A stretch of 64,000 nt of DNA from Nitratireductor sp. B36. GTDB taxonomy: Bacteria; Pseudomonadota; Alphaproteobacteria; Rhizobiales; Rhizobiaceae. The stretch lies in contig NZ_JACKZY010000001.1 of NCBI RefSeq assembly GCF_020833685.1, forward strand, positions 508,578 through 572,577, given 5' to 3'. The position numbers were made by a program, and so were the translations under genes. Shown here piece by piece: positions 28,458-36,956 of the stretch (position 1 is its first letter; every line of letters begins with the position of its first letter). The notes under the pieces were generated by a model. That model did no database searches. It saw only the letters and a program-made list of their open reading frames with translations, and was not told where the DNA came from.

Positions 28458-30910
28458 TATGTGGACTCCTTTTCAGGCTGGGGGATGAGATTGGTGAGGT
28501 TCGGGATCAGCTCGGCCGCCCAATCGACGCCTCGCGCGCGCAGCCATGCGGCGAGGAAGCCGTCGCGGCCGGCCTCAGTGACGATCTGTGCAATGAGGGT
28601 CTGGTCGGATTTGGCGGATGCGGCGCAGAGCGCGAGGCCGACTTCGGACAGGTCCAGCTCGAACAGGCGATTGCCCCTGCGGCTTTGGCAGTAATAATCC
28701 CGCTTGGGCGTGGCCCGTGCGAGGATTTCGATCTGCCTGTCATTGAGGCCGAAGCGGCGATAGATGGCCGTGATCTGCGGTTCTATGGCCCGTTCGTTCG
28801 GCAGCAAGAGCCGCGTCGGACAGCTCTCGATGATCGCGGGCGCGATGTTGCTGCCGTCAATGTCGGACAGGCTTTGCGTGGCGAAGATGACGCTGGCGTT
28901 TTTCTTGCGCAGCGTTTTCAGCCATTCGCGGAGTTGGCCGGCGAAACCCTCGTCGTCGAGCGCAAGCCAACCCTCGTCGATGATGAGCAGCGTCGGCCGC
29001 CCGTCGAGCCGGTCGCCGATACGATGGAACAGATAGGCGAGCACGGCCGGGGCCGCACCGGTCCCGACCAGCCCCTCGATCTCGAACGCCTGCACATCGG
29101 CCGAGCCGAGATGTTCGGCCTCGGCGTCGAGCAGCCGGCCATAGGCACCGCCGACGCAGAACGGCCGAAGCGCCTGTTTCAGATCGTTGGATTGCAGCAG
29201 CACCGCAAGGCCGGTGATCGTGCGCTCATCGACCGGCGCGGACGCCAGCGAAGTCAGCGCCGTCCAAAGATACTCTTTGATCTCGGGCGTGATGGCGATG
29301 CCTTCGCGCATGAGGATGGCGGCGATCCAGTCCGCCGCCCATGCGCGTTCATAGGTGTCGTGGATGCGGGCAAGTGGCTGGAGCGAAACGGACGCCTCGT
29401 CCCCTTCCGTGAGGCCACCGCCCAAATCGTGCCAATCTCCGCCCATGGCGAGCGCGGCGGCGCGGATCGAGCCGCCGAAGTCGAAGGCGAAGACTTGGCT
29501 GGCCTCATAGCGCCGGAACTGCAAGGCCATGAGGGCGAGCAACACGGATTTGCCCGCGCCCGTGGGGCCGACGACAAGGGTGTGGCCTACGTCGCCGACA
29601 TGGAGACTTAGCCGGAACGGGGTTGAGCCTTCGGTCTTTCCAAAGAGCAAAGGGGGCGCACCGAAATGCTCGTCCCGTTCCGGCCCCGCCCACACCGCCG
29701 AAAGCGGGATCATGTGGGCGAGATTCAAAGTGCTGATGGGCGGCTGGCGGACATTCGCGTAGGCGTGTCCGGGCAGGCTGCCGAGCCATGCGTCAACCGC
29801 GTTGACGCTCTCGGGCATGGCGGTGAAGTCGCGGCCCTGAACGATCTTCTCGACCAGGCGCAGCTTCTCGTCGGCAATGCGCGGGTCGGCATCCCATACG
29901 GTGACGGTCGCCGTGACGTAAGCCATGCCCGCCACGTCTGCCCCAAGCTCCTGCAACGCCATGTCGGCGTCGAGCGCCTTGTTGGCGGCGTCGGTGTCCA
30001 CAAGCGCGGACGCCTCGTTGGTCATCACCTCTTTCAGAATCGCGGCGACGCTCTTGCGCTTGGCGAACCATTGGCGACGGATGCGGGTCAGCAGCCGGGT
30101 CGCATCGGTCTTGTCGAGCAGGATCGCGCGCGTGCTCCACCTGTAGGGGAACGGCAGGCGGTTCATCTCGTCGAGCAGGCCCGGCGTCGTTGCGGTCGGG
30201 AAGCCCACGATGGTCAGGACGCGCAGATGTGCATCACCAAGGCGCGGCTCCAGCCCGCCGGTCAACGGCTGGTCGGCAAGCAGCGCGTCGAGGTGCATGG
30301 GCACCTCGGGCACGCGGACGCGGTGCCGGTTGGTCGAGATGGTGGAATGGAGATAGGTCAGCGTCGCGCCGTCATCCATCCAACGGCACTCGGGCATGAA
30401 GCCGTCGAGCAAGGCCAGCACGCGGTCGGTGCGGTCGATGAAGGCGCGCAGCAGCTCCCACGGGTCCACGCCGGTTTTCTCGCGGCCCTCGTAGAGCCAT
30501 GTTTCCGCGCGGGCGGCTTCCTCGGCCGGAGGCAGCCAGAGGAAGGTCAGGAAGTAGCCCGATACAAAATGCGCGTCCGCTTCCTCGAAACCGGCTTTGC
30601 GCTCTGCGTCGACCAGCGCCGACGCGGGATCGGGAAACATGCTGTCGGGATAGGTCGAGGCTTCGCTGCGCTGCGCTTCGACGAAGATGCTCCAGCCGGA
30701 GCCGAGACGGCGCACGGCGTTGTTGATGCGGCCGGCGACGGCGACCAGTTCGGCGGCGACGGCGGAATCCAGATCGGGACCGCGAAACTTGGCCGTCCTC
30801 TGAAAACTCCCGTCCTTGTTCAAGACGACGCCGGAGCCGACCAGTGCTGCCCATGGCAGATAGTCGGCGAGCCGGGTGGCGGTGCGGCGGTATTCTGCAA
30901 GGTTCATCAT
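28457..30910 (-). CDS. TrbE (VirB4-like) T4SS ATPase
   Basis: The 817-residue ATPase drives pilus assembly and substrate transport. Walker A is GPTGAGKSVL (about residue 450), Walker B LLIIDEGWLAL (about 640), followed by the RecA-like segment FATQSLSDI. The N-terminal CagE/TrbE domain is present. ATGs at 30910 and 30907 are both possible, after a strong GGGAGGG. It follows trbD with 12 bases. Confidence 0.96.
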   Translation of the reverse strand: MMNLAEYRRTATRLADYLPWAALVGSGVVLNKDGSFQRTAKFRGPDLDSAVAAELVAVAGRINNAVRRLGSGWSIFVEAQRSEASTYPDSMFPDPASALVDAERKAGFEEADAHFVSGYFLTFLWLPPAEEAARAETWLYEGREKTGVDPWELLRAFIDRTDRVLALLDGFMPECRWMDDGATLTYLHSTISTNRHRVRVPEVPMHLDALLADQPLTGGLEPRLGDAHLRVLTIVGFPTATTPGLLDEMNRLPFPYRWSTRAILLDKTDATRLLTRIRRQWFAKRKSVAAILKEVMTNEASALVDTDAANKALDADMALQELGADVAGMAYVTATVTVWDADPRIADEKLRLVEKIVQGRDFTAMPESVNAVDAWLGSLPGHAYANVRQPPISTLNLAHMIPLSAVWAGPERDEHFGAPPLLFGKTEGSTPFRLSLHVGDVGHTLVVGPTGAGKSVLLALMALQFRRYEASQVFAFDFGGSIRAAALAMGGDWHDLGGGLTEGDEASVSLQPLARIHDTYERAWAADWIAAILMREGIAITPEIKEYLWTALTSLASAPVDERTITGLAVLLQSNDLKQALRPFCVGGAYGRLLDAEAEHLGSADVQAFEIEGLVGTGAAPAVLAYLFHRIGDRLDGRPTLLIIDEGWLALDDEGFAGQLREWLKTLRKKNASVIFATQSLSDIDGSNIAPAIIESCPTRLLLPNERAIEPQITAIYRRFGLNDRQIEILARATPKRDYYCQSRRGNRLFELDLSEVGLALCAASAKSDQTLIAQIVTEAGRDGFLAAWLRARGVDWAAELIPNLTNLIPQPEKEST

Positions 30911-30922
30911 CGACGCCCTCCC

Positions 30923-31204
30923 TCAAACCGCCAGATGGCCGGGGATGCGGAGATGCCGCCGCCCGACCTCGACAAAGAGGGGATCGCGCTTTGCCGCCCA
31001 TACGGCCGCGAAATGGCCGATTGCCCAGATGGCGATGCCGACCAGCCAGAGGCGCAGGCCGAGGCCCACGGCCCCGGCCAGCGTGCCGTTCAGAATCGCG
31101 ATGGAGCGCGGTGCGCCGCCGAGCAGGATATGTTCGGTCAGCGCCCGGTGAACCGGGACCGTGAAGCCCGGCACGGCGTCCAGTTGCTCGAACGCGACGG
31201 CCAT
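30923..31204 (-). CDS. TrbD (VirB3-like) T4SS membrane protein
   Basis: A 93-residue protein with two adjacent helices (about 38-70) and a VPVHRALTEHILLGGAPR start, as in TrbD/VirB3. It docks with TrbE at the inner membrane. ATG 31204 shares its A with the trbC stop (TGATG), so it is translationally coupled to trbC. Confidence 0.92.
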   Translation of the reverse strand: MAVAFEQLDAVPGFTVPVHRALTEHILLGGAPRSIAILNGTLAGAVGLGLRLWLVGIAIWAIGHFAAVWAAKRDPLFVEVGRRHLRIPGHLAV

Positions 31205-31536
31205 CAAACGAGCGCCCCGCCGCCGAACGAGAAGAACGACAGGAAGAAGCTCGACGCGGCGAAAGCAATCGACAGGCCGAACACGATCTGGATCAGACGG
31301 CGAAAGCCGCCGCTGGTGTCCCCGAACGCGAGGGTCAGGCCGGTGGCGATGATAATTATCACCGCGATAATTTTTGCGACGGGTCCCTCAATGGACTGAA
31401 GGATTTGCTGAAGCGGTTGCTCCCACGGCATCGACGATCCCGACGCATGGGCGGCCGGGGCGAGCATGAAGCTGATAGCAAGGGTGGATGCGGCGGTCGC
31501 GGCGAAGCGATAGCCGCGCGAAATCGTGCGGATCAT
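31204..31536 (-). CDS. TrbC (VirB2-like) pilin
   Basis: A 110-residue prepilin with a long signal peptide ending in AHA, followed by two membrane helices separated by a short polar loop (GDTSGGFRR). The mature form would build the conjugative pilus. IncP TrbC is processed by the TraF peptidase; this element also has a TraF-like protease at 46.5 kb. It overlaps trbB by ATGA. Confidence 0.93.
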   Translation of the reverse strand: MIRTISRGYRFAATAASTLAISFMLAPAAHASGSSMPWEQPLQQILQSIEGPVAKIIAVIIIIATGLTLAFGDTSGGFRRLIQIVFGLSIAFAASSFFLSFFSFGGGALV

Positions 31537-32516
31537 GAAGATTCTCCTGTGCTGGTTTGGATTGCGGGGGTGATGCGATAGTCGCCGTCCGGCCCCAGCC
31601 CATCGACGCGGGCAAGCTCGGCAAGTCGGCGCGCGGAACCGCGCCCGGAAAGGACAGCAACAAGGTCGATGGTTTCGGCGATCAGCGCGCGCGGGACGGT
31701 GACGACAGCCTCTTGGATGAGCTGTTCAAGACGACGGAGCGCACCGATGCCTGTGCCGGCGTGGATGGTTCCGATCCCGCCGGGGTGCCCCGTGCCCCAT
31801 GCTTTGAGCAAGTCGAGGGCTTCCGGTCCGCGCACCTCGCCGATGGGGATGCGGTCGGGGCGCAGGCGCAGCGAGGAACGGACCAGATCGGAAAGTGTCG
31901 CCACGCCGTCTTTCGTCCGCATGGCGACAAGGTTGGGCGCGGCGCATTGCAGTTCGCGCGTATCCTCGATGATGACGACGCGATCCGCCGTCTTCGCCAC
32001 CTCGGCGAGCAGCGCGTTGGTCAGTGTGGTCTTGCCGGTGCTGGTGCCGCCCGCCACGAGGATGTTGGCGCGGGAAGCAACGGCTGCGCGTAGCGTCGCG
32101 GCCTGATCGTCGGACATGATGCCGGCCGCCACATAGTCGTCGAGCGTAAAGACGGCGATGGCCGGCTTCCTGATCGCAAATGCGGGCGCGGCGACCACGG
32201 GCGGCAACAGGCCCTCGAACCGCTCCCCGCTCTCGGGCAGTTCGGCCGAGACGCGGGGGCTGCGGGCATGAACCTCCGCGCCGACATGATGCGCGACCAG
32301 CCGCACGATGCGTTCGCCATCGGCGGCGGACAGGCGCTCGCCCGTGTCGGCCAGTCCTTCGGACAGGCGGTCGATCCACAACCGACCGTCCGGGTTTAGC
32401 ATCACCTCGACGACGGCCGGGTCTTCGAGCAGCCGGCCGATTGCCGGGCCGAGCGCGGTGCGCAACATGCGCGCGCCGCGCGCAATGGCTTCCGATTTTT
32501 GGTGGTTGGTGGTCAT
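31533..32516 (-). CDS. TrbB (VirB11-like) T4SS ATPase
   Basis: A 327-residue hexameric ATPase at the base of the channel. Walker A is [10 protein letters not shown] (about 157-166), with the Asp box [10 protein letters not shown], Walker B region and the His box GIGTIHAGT, all typical of VirB11. It is the first gene of the trbBCDEJKLFGI operon. A 20-base element shared with the region upstream of traG lies about 120 bases upstream. Confidence 0.95.
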   Translation of the reverse strand: MTTNHQKSEAIARGARMLRTALGPAIGRLLEDPAVVEVMLNPDGRLWIDRLSEGLADTGERLSAADGERIVRLVAHHVGAEVHARSPRVSAELPESGERFEGLLPPVVAAPAFAIRKPAIAVFTLDDYVAAGIMSDDQAATLRAAVASRANILVAGGTSTGKTTLTNALLAEVAKTADRVVIIEDTRELQCAAPNLVAMRTKDGVATLSDLVRSSLRLRPDRIPIGEVRGPEALDLLKAWGTGHPGGIGTIHAGTGIGALRRLEQLIQEAVVTVPRALIAETIDLVAVLSGRGSARRLAELARVDGLGPDGDYRITPAIQTSTGESS

Positions 32517-32635
32517 GTCGGCCCCGTTTCTTCATGGGGCGCGACAGCGCGATCCCCGGATCGGGGTCGATTAAGAAAGCCCGGAATTGGGCCGGTTCAA
32601 CAAGTATCTAGCTGCGTGCGGTGATCGGCGGCGAA

Positions 32636-32655
32636 CGGCGGTAAATAGGATGGGT
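32636..32655. promoter_or_regulatory. Shared 20-bp element upstream of trbB
   Basis: CGGCGGTAAATAGGATGGGT differs at one base from a copy at 35243-35262. Each copy is about 100-120 bases upstream of a conjugation gene on the minus strand (trbB and traG). It is a candidate operator or promoter part. Confidence 0.5.
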
Positions 32656-32663
32656 CCGAATAC

Positions 32664-33143
32664 TTACTCTTGATCGCCGTTGCTCTCGGACCCGTCCGGC
32701 AACGGATCGTCGGGAAGTGAGTCGAGGTCGCGCGACAGCTCTTTGAGGAACCTGTCGCCGGTCGCCAGACGCCGGCCGAGATTCTGCATGAAGCCCTCGA
32801 ACCGCTCCGCGCCTTTGGCGCGTGCAGCGGATTGCGCGGCTCCCGTGAGTGGCGGCGTGATGGTCATCCAGAAATGGATGAACTGCGCGACCGTCTCGCC
32901 GAGGACGGCGAGATCTAGGTCGAGCGTGTCGATCTGGCGGCCGAGCTTGTCCAAGCGACGCGACATGGCGGCTTCAAGCTGGTCGTCAGCATCACCGGAC
33001 AGGTAGGACATGACCGCCGCCTCCACGATGGCGGATTTCGAGACATTGCGGCGCAGCGCCACCGAGCGGCGCAGCGCCATCGCCTCGATCTGCGGGATGA
33101 GCGCGGGGTCGAAATAGATATTCAGGCGGGTTCTGGTTGCCAT
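32664..33143 (-). CDS. Ribbon-helix-helix protein (CopG-like)
   Basis: A 159-residue protein. The first 50 residues (RTRLNIYFDPALIPQIEAMALRRSVALRR-type strand-helix-helix) form an RHH DNA-binding fold; the rest is helical and may oligomerise or contact TraG. I start it at ATG 33143 (MATRTRLN), ten bases after the traG stop. CopG-type proteins between traG and trbB are standard in such elements and probably regulate transfer genes or take part in the relaxosome. Confidence 0.82.
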   Translation of the reverse strand: MATRTRLNIYFDPALIPQIEAMALRRSVALRRNVSKSAIVEAAVMSYLSGDADDQLEAAMSRRLDKLGRQIDTLDLDLAVLGETVAQFIHFWMTITPPLTGAAQSAARAKGAERFEGFMQNLGRRLATGDRFLKELSRDLDSLPDDPLPDGSESNGDQE

Positions 33144-33153
33144 GGGCGTATCC

Positions 33154-35142
33154 TCAAAGATCGATTCCGTCATCGGGGTTCAGCGCCACCTGCCGCGCGA
33201 CCATCCTCATGCGCTGGCGCATGGCGCGGGCCTTGGCCGCGTCAACGTCCGGCTCGTCGTCCAGAAACTCGAACTCCTGTTCGGGCGATGGCGGCGGGGC
33301 GACGATTTCCTCTTGGCTTGGCAGCTCCGGCTCGCGGCGGATGCCGGCATTGGCCGGATCGCCCTCGGTCCCGTCTGCGGCGTCGGTCGCGGAACGACTT
33401 TCCGCCGCGACCACACGACCGGACCAGTCATCGGTGGATGGGCTGGGCGCCAGCGGAGCGGCGACCAGATCGGGCGGGGTCAAGATGCGTTCCTGAAACC
33501 GTGCATCCTCGTAGTAGCGGGCCTTGGTCGCCCGGATCGGCGGAGTGCCCGCGACCATGACGATTTCATCGGTGGGCGGAAGCTGCATGATTTCGCCGGG
33601 CGTGAGCAGCGGCCGGGCCGTCTCCTGCCGTGACACCATCAAATGCCCCAGCCATGGCGCAAGGCGATGGCCGGCATAGTTGGTGGAATCGCGCAGCTCG
33701 GTCGCGGTGCCGAGCGCGTCGCTCACCCGCTTGGCGGTGCGCTCGTCGTTCGTGGCAAAGCTGACGCGGACATGGCAGTTGTCGAGGATCGCGTTGTTCG
33801 GCCCATAGGCGCGCTCGATCTGATTGAGGCTCTGCGCAATCAGGAAGCCTTTGATTCCATACCCCGCCATGAAGGCGAGCGCCGATTCAAAGAAATCGAG
33901 CCGGCCGAGCGCCGGAAACTCGTCCAGCATCAATAGCAGCCGATGGCGCTTGCCGGAGGTGGTCAATTCCTCGGTCAACCGCCTCCCGATCTGGTTGAGG
34001 ATCAGGCGGATGAGCGGCTTGGTGCGGTTTATGTCGGATGGCGGCACGACGAGGTAGAGGCTGACGGGCTGGCGGCTGCCGACCAGATCGGCAATGCGCC
34101 AGTCGCAGCGAGCCGTCACCCGCGCCACCACGGGATCGCGGTAGAGGCCGAGAAACGACATGGCGGTGCTCAACACGCCGCTGCGCTCGTTCTCGCTCTT
34201 GTTCAGCAGCTCGCGGGCCGACGACGCGATGACGGGATGAACGCCGGCCTCGGCGAGATGCGGCGTGTCCATCATCGCGCGCAACGTCGCCTCGACCGGG
34301 CGGCGCGGGTCGGACAGGAAGTTGGCGACGCCTGCCAGCGTCTTGTCCTTCTCCGCATAGAGAACATGCAGGATCGCGCCGACCAGCAGGCTATGGCTGG
34401 TCTTTTCCCAATGGTTGCGCTTGTCGAGGCTGCCTTCGGGGTCGACCAGAATATCCGCGATATTCTGAACGTCGCGGACTTCCCATTCTCCTTGCCGGAC
34501 CTCCAGCAGCGGGTTGTAGGCCGACGATCTGGCGTTGGTCGGATCGAACAGCAGCACGCGGCCATGCTTCGCGCGGAAGCCCGCTGTCAGCGTCCAGTTC
34601 TCGCCCTTTATGTCGTGGACGATACAGCTTCCCGGCCAGGTCAACAGTGTGGGAACGACAAGCCCGACGCCCTTGCCGCTGCGGGTCGGCGCGAAGCAAA
34701 GGACATGCTCGGGGCCGTCATGGCGCAGATAGTCGCGTCCGCGCCGGCCGAGCACGACGCCATCCGGGCCGAGCAATCCGGCCGTGCGGATTTCCTTGTC
34801 CTCGGCCCATCGTGCCGATCCATAGGTGGCGACGTTGCGCGCCTCCCGTGCCCGGATGACCGACATGAGGATGGCGGCGGCAATGGCGAGGAAGCCGCCC
34901 GATACGGCGATGATGCCGCCCTCGACGAAGATCGCGGGCGCGTAAGCGTCGAACGAAAACCACCACCAGAAGAAGGCCGGCGGGTAGTAGATCGGCAGGC
35001 CCGCCAGCTCGAACCATGGATTGCCAAGCTGGGGCTGGAAGCCGAGGCGCAACGCTACCCATTGCGTCGCCGCCCACGTCATCACCAGAACGATGGTGAA
35101 GACTACGGCGATCTGACGCCAAAGGATTCGGCCTCCGCGCAA
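33154..35142 (-). CDS. TraG (VirD4-like) coupling protein
   Basis: TraG brings the relaxase-DNA complex to the secretion channel. The 662-residue protein has two or three N-terminal helices, Walker A APTRSGKGVGLV (about residue 150), Walker B LLMLDEFPALGRL and the TraG C-terminal domain. The last 110 residues are Pro/Glu-rich and variable. It heads a short operon with the RHH gene, separated from the trb operon by about 150 bases. Confidence 0.95.
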   Translation of the reverse strand: MRGGRILWRQIAVVFTIVLVMTWAATQWVALRLGFQPQLGNPWFELAGLPIYYPPAFFWWWFSFDAYAPAIFVEGGIIAVSGGFLAIAAAILMSVIRAREARNVATYGSARWAEDKEIRTAGLLGPDGVVLGRRGRDYLRHDGPEHVLCFAPTRSGKGVGLVVPTLLTWPGSCIVHDIKGENWTLTAGFRAKHGRVLLFDPTNARSSAYNPLLEVRQGEWEVRDVQNIADILVDPEGSLDKRNHWEKTSHSLLVGAILHVLYAEKDKTLAGVANFLSDPRRPVEATLRAMMDTPHLAEAGVHPVIASSARELLNKSENERSGVLSTAMSFLGLYRDPVVARVTARCDWRIADLVGSRQPVSLYLVVPPSDINRTKPLIRLILNQIGRRLTEELTTSGKRHRLLLMLDEFPALGRLDFFESALAFMAGYGIKGFLIAQSLNQIERAYGPNNAILDNCHVRVSFATNDERTAKRVSDALGTATELRDSTNYAGHRLAPWLGHLMVSRQETARPLLTPGEIMQLPPTDEIVMVAGTPPIRATKARYYEDARFQERILTPPDLVAAPLAPSPSTDDWSGRVVAAESRSATDAADGTEGDPANAGIRREPELPSQEEIVAPPPSPEQEFEFLDDEPDVDAAKARAMRQRMRMVARQVALNPDDGIDL

Positions 35143-35242
35143 TGCAGGCTCCAGTCGGCAAAAGAGACGGAGCCGATCAGAGAGTAGGCAAAAACCGGGC
35201 GGGCAACAGGAAAGAGGATGCCGGAGGGCTACCGGATACTAT

Positions 35243-35262
35243 CGGCGGCAAATAGGATGGGT
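35243..35262. promoter_or_regulatory. Shared 20-bp element upstream of traG
   Basis: CGGCGGCAAATAGGATGGGT, the second copy of the element at 32636-32655, lies 100 bases upstream of traG. Confidence 0.5.
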
Positions 35263-35327
35263 TGCCTCGGGACCGTCCCCTATGCTGGTGCCTATACCGT
35301 CTGGTTGAAACGAATCGGGGCTGAAAG

Positions 35328-36248
35328 TCAGTCGGGGCGGGCGATCCGGCCCATGTCGTTGGCGAGGGTGAGCAGGTTGCGAAGCGCGGCGCTGCGGTTG
35401 GACGGCGACCAGATCGCCGAGAACGTGATCGGCTCCGGCTCGTCCGCGAAGGGTAGGAAAAATATGCCGGACGTGGGCAGCAGCGCCGTAGCTACTCCGA
35501 CGATGGTGATGCCGAAGCCCTGTCCGACCATGGACAGCAGCGCGCCACGCCCCACGTCGAAGCGCAGGATTGACGGCGCGGGCCAGCGCCCGGCATGGCG
35601 CAGCACGATATGGCTATGAACCTGCGGACCTGTGCCGCCATGCCGGACAAGAAACGTCTCGCCTGCCAGATCGGCCCATGTGACGGCCGACTGCCCGGCG
35701 AGTGGATGCCGCTCCGGTAGCACCGCTAAGAGCGGTTCAGTCCATATGCGCCGGGAATGGCAGTCGGGCAGTTCGGGCGTGCCCGCGACAAACACCACGT
35801 CCAGCCGGTCGGCGCGAAGCTGCATCACCGCTTCGCGAGCTGTCCCTTCCGTCATCTCGACTTCAACGCCGGGATGGTCCTCGCGGTATTGGCCGATCAG
35901 CTTTGCGAGGAAGCTGTGCGGGATCAGGGCATGGATACCGATACGAAGCCGGCCGCTTTCTCCCGCTGCCGCCATGCCGGCGGTCTTCACTGCATGGTCC
36001 AGTTGATCGACGCCGGCCGCTATCCGCTCGACGAAGTGGTGTCCGGCCTCGGTCAGTCGGACGCCGCGCGCGTGACGCTCGAACAGAAGGATGCCAAGGT
36101 CTTCTTCCAGCGCCTTCACGCGGGCGCTGACGCTGGATTGCGCCACGCCGAGCGCATTGGCGGCGTGGCGGAAGTTCAGATATTCGGCGACGGCGAGTGT
36201 CTGGATCAGCGATGCGAGGGGGATACGCGATCCGAGCGTGGTCGGCAT
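35328..36248 (-). CDS. LysR-type regulator, copy 1
   Basis: A 306-residue LTTR (start ATG 36248; frame open to 36290). The N-terminal winged HTH reads LNFRHAANALGVAQSSVSARVKALEEDLGILLFERH; the rest is a type 2 periplasmic-binding-like effector domain. It is a close paralogue of the LysR at 38254-39240: about 850 bp of DNA are repeated with scattered differences. LysR genes are commonly found next to floR and tet(G) modules, where they seem to be passengers. The two copies bracket the hxlR-fabF cassette. Confidence 0.88.
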   Translation of the reverse strand: MPTTLGSRIPLASLIQTLAVAEYLNFRHAANALGVAQSSVSARVKALEEDLGILLFERHARGVRLTEAGHHFVERIAAGVDQLDHAVKTAGMAAAGESGRLRIGIHALIPHSFLAKLIGQYREDHPGVEVEMTEGTAREAVMQLRADRLDVVFVAGTPELPDCHSRRIWTEPLLAVLPERHPLAGQSAVTWADLAGETFLVRHGGTGPQVHSHIVLRHAGRWPAPSILRFDVGRGALLSMVGQGFGITIVGVATALLPTSGIFFLPFADEPEPITFSAIWSPSNRSAALRNLLTLANDMGRIARPD

Positions 36249-36402
36249 ACCCCATGGGCAACCATCCATCGGTGCTGATCGCCGCCGCATCGCTCAAATG
36301 CCACTACAGTGCTTTGTTCCACGCCGTAGCAGACGCAGGTGCTTGGCTCCCTTAGAATGACGCATTGGATTACCCCTCCTACTTGTCGCCTACTGCGCAT
36401 AA

Positions 36403-36442
36403 GTGACTTGCATGATGGAAGTTACACCATTATAGATGTGTC
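36403..36442 (+). promoter_or_regulatory. Promoter and operator of the hxlR-fabF cassette
   Basis: TTGCAT (36408-36413), a 17-base spacer and TATAGA (36431-36436) form a near-consensus sigma-70 promoter. The expected start is at or next to the A of the hxlR ATG (36443), so the message is probably leaderless; no Shine-Dalgarno is present. An imperfect palindrome GTGACTT-N9-AAGTTAC (36403-36425) covers the -35 and spacer, where an HxlR-type repressor would bind. Confidence 0.7.
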
Positions 36443-36952
36443 ATGCAACGAACAAGCTTTCTGTCATTCGAGTGTCCCGCAGCCCGAGCGCTGGAAAGCG
36501 TCGGTGACTGGTGGAGCATCCTGATCCTGCGAGACGCCTTCCAAGGGCTTAGCAAATTCGATGAATTCGAGAAGAATCTCGGTATTTCCGCGAACATTTT
36601 GGCGAGGCGATTGAAGCATCTCACGGCGGAAGGACTGTTTGAAAGGCAACGATACAATGATCATCCGCCTCGATTTGAATACGTCCTTACCGACAAGGGG
36701 CGAGATTTCTATCCGGTAGCAATCGCCCTGTTCGCATGGGGGAACCGGAACCTTGCGCCCAATGAAATAGCCATGCGCCTTGGTGACAAGAAAACCGGAC
36801 AGGAGAGGACCGCCGTTATCATCGACGCGAATACAGGAGAAGCAATCACTCCCGAAAACACCGTTCTTCTGGCAGGCCCCGCCGCAACAGAGGAAACGAT
36901 GCGCGTCATAAATCGCATGAAGCGAATAAGCTCAGAAAAAGAAACGGAATAA
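36443..36952 (+). CDS. HxlR-family regulator
   Basis: A 169-residue winged-helix protein of the HxlR family, with the characteristic ALESVGDWWSILILRDAF and FDEFEKNLGISANILARRLKHL. Such regulators often sense aldehydes, quinones or other electrophiles via a cysteine; C11 is at the expected N-terminal place. It is transcribed with the fabF-like gene four bases downstream and probably controls the shared promoter. Codon use and lower GC than the surrounding ICE suggest separate acquisition. Confidence 0.85.
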   Translation: MQRTSFLSFECPAARALESVGDWWSILILRDAFQGLSKFDEFEKNLGISANILARRLKHLTAEGLFERQRYNDHPPRFEYVLTDKGRDFYPVAIALFAWGNRNLAPNEIAMRLGDKKTGQERTAVIIDANTGEAITPENTVLLAGPAATEETMRVINRMKRISSEKETE

Positions 36953-36956
36953 TCCA

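Noticed and set aside
29666..31399. Long plus-strand frame of 577 codons
   Set aside because: It is antisense to trbE, trbD and trbC and has no domain or ribosome site.
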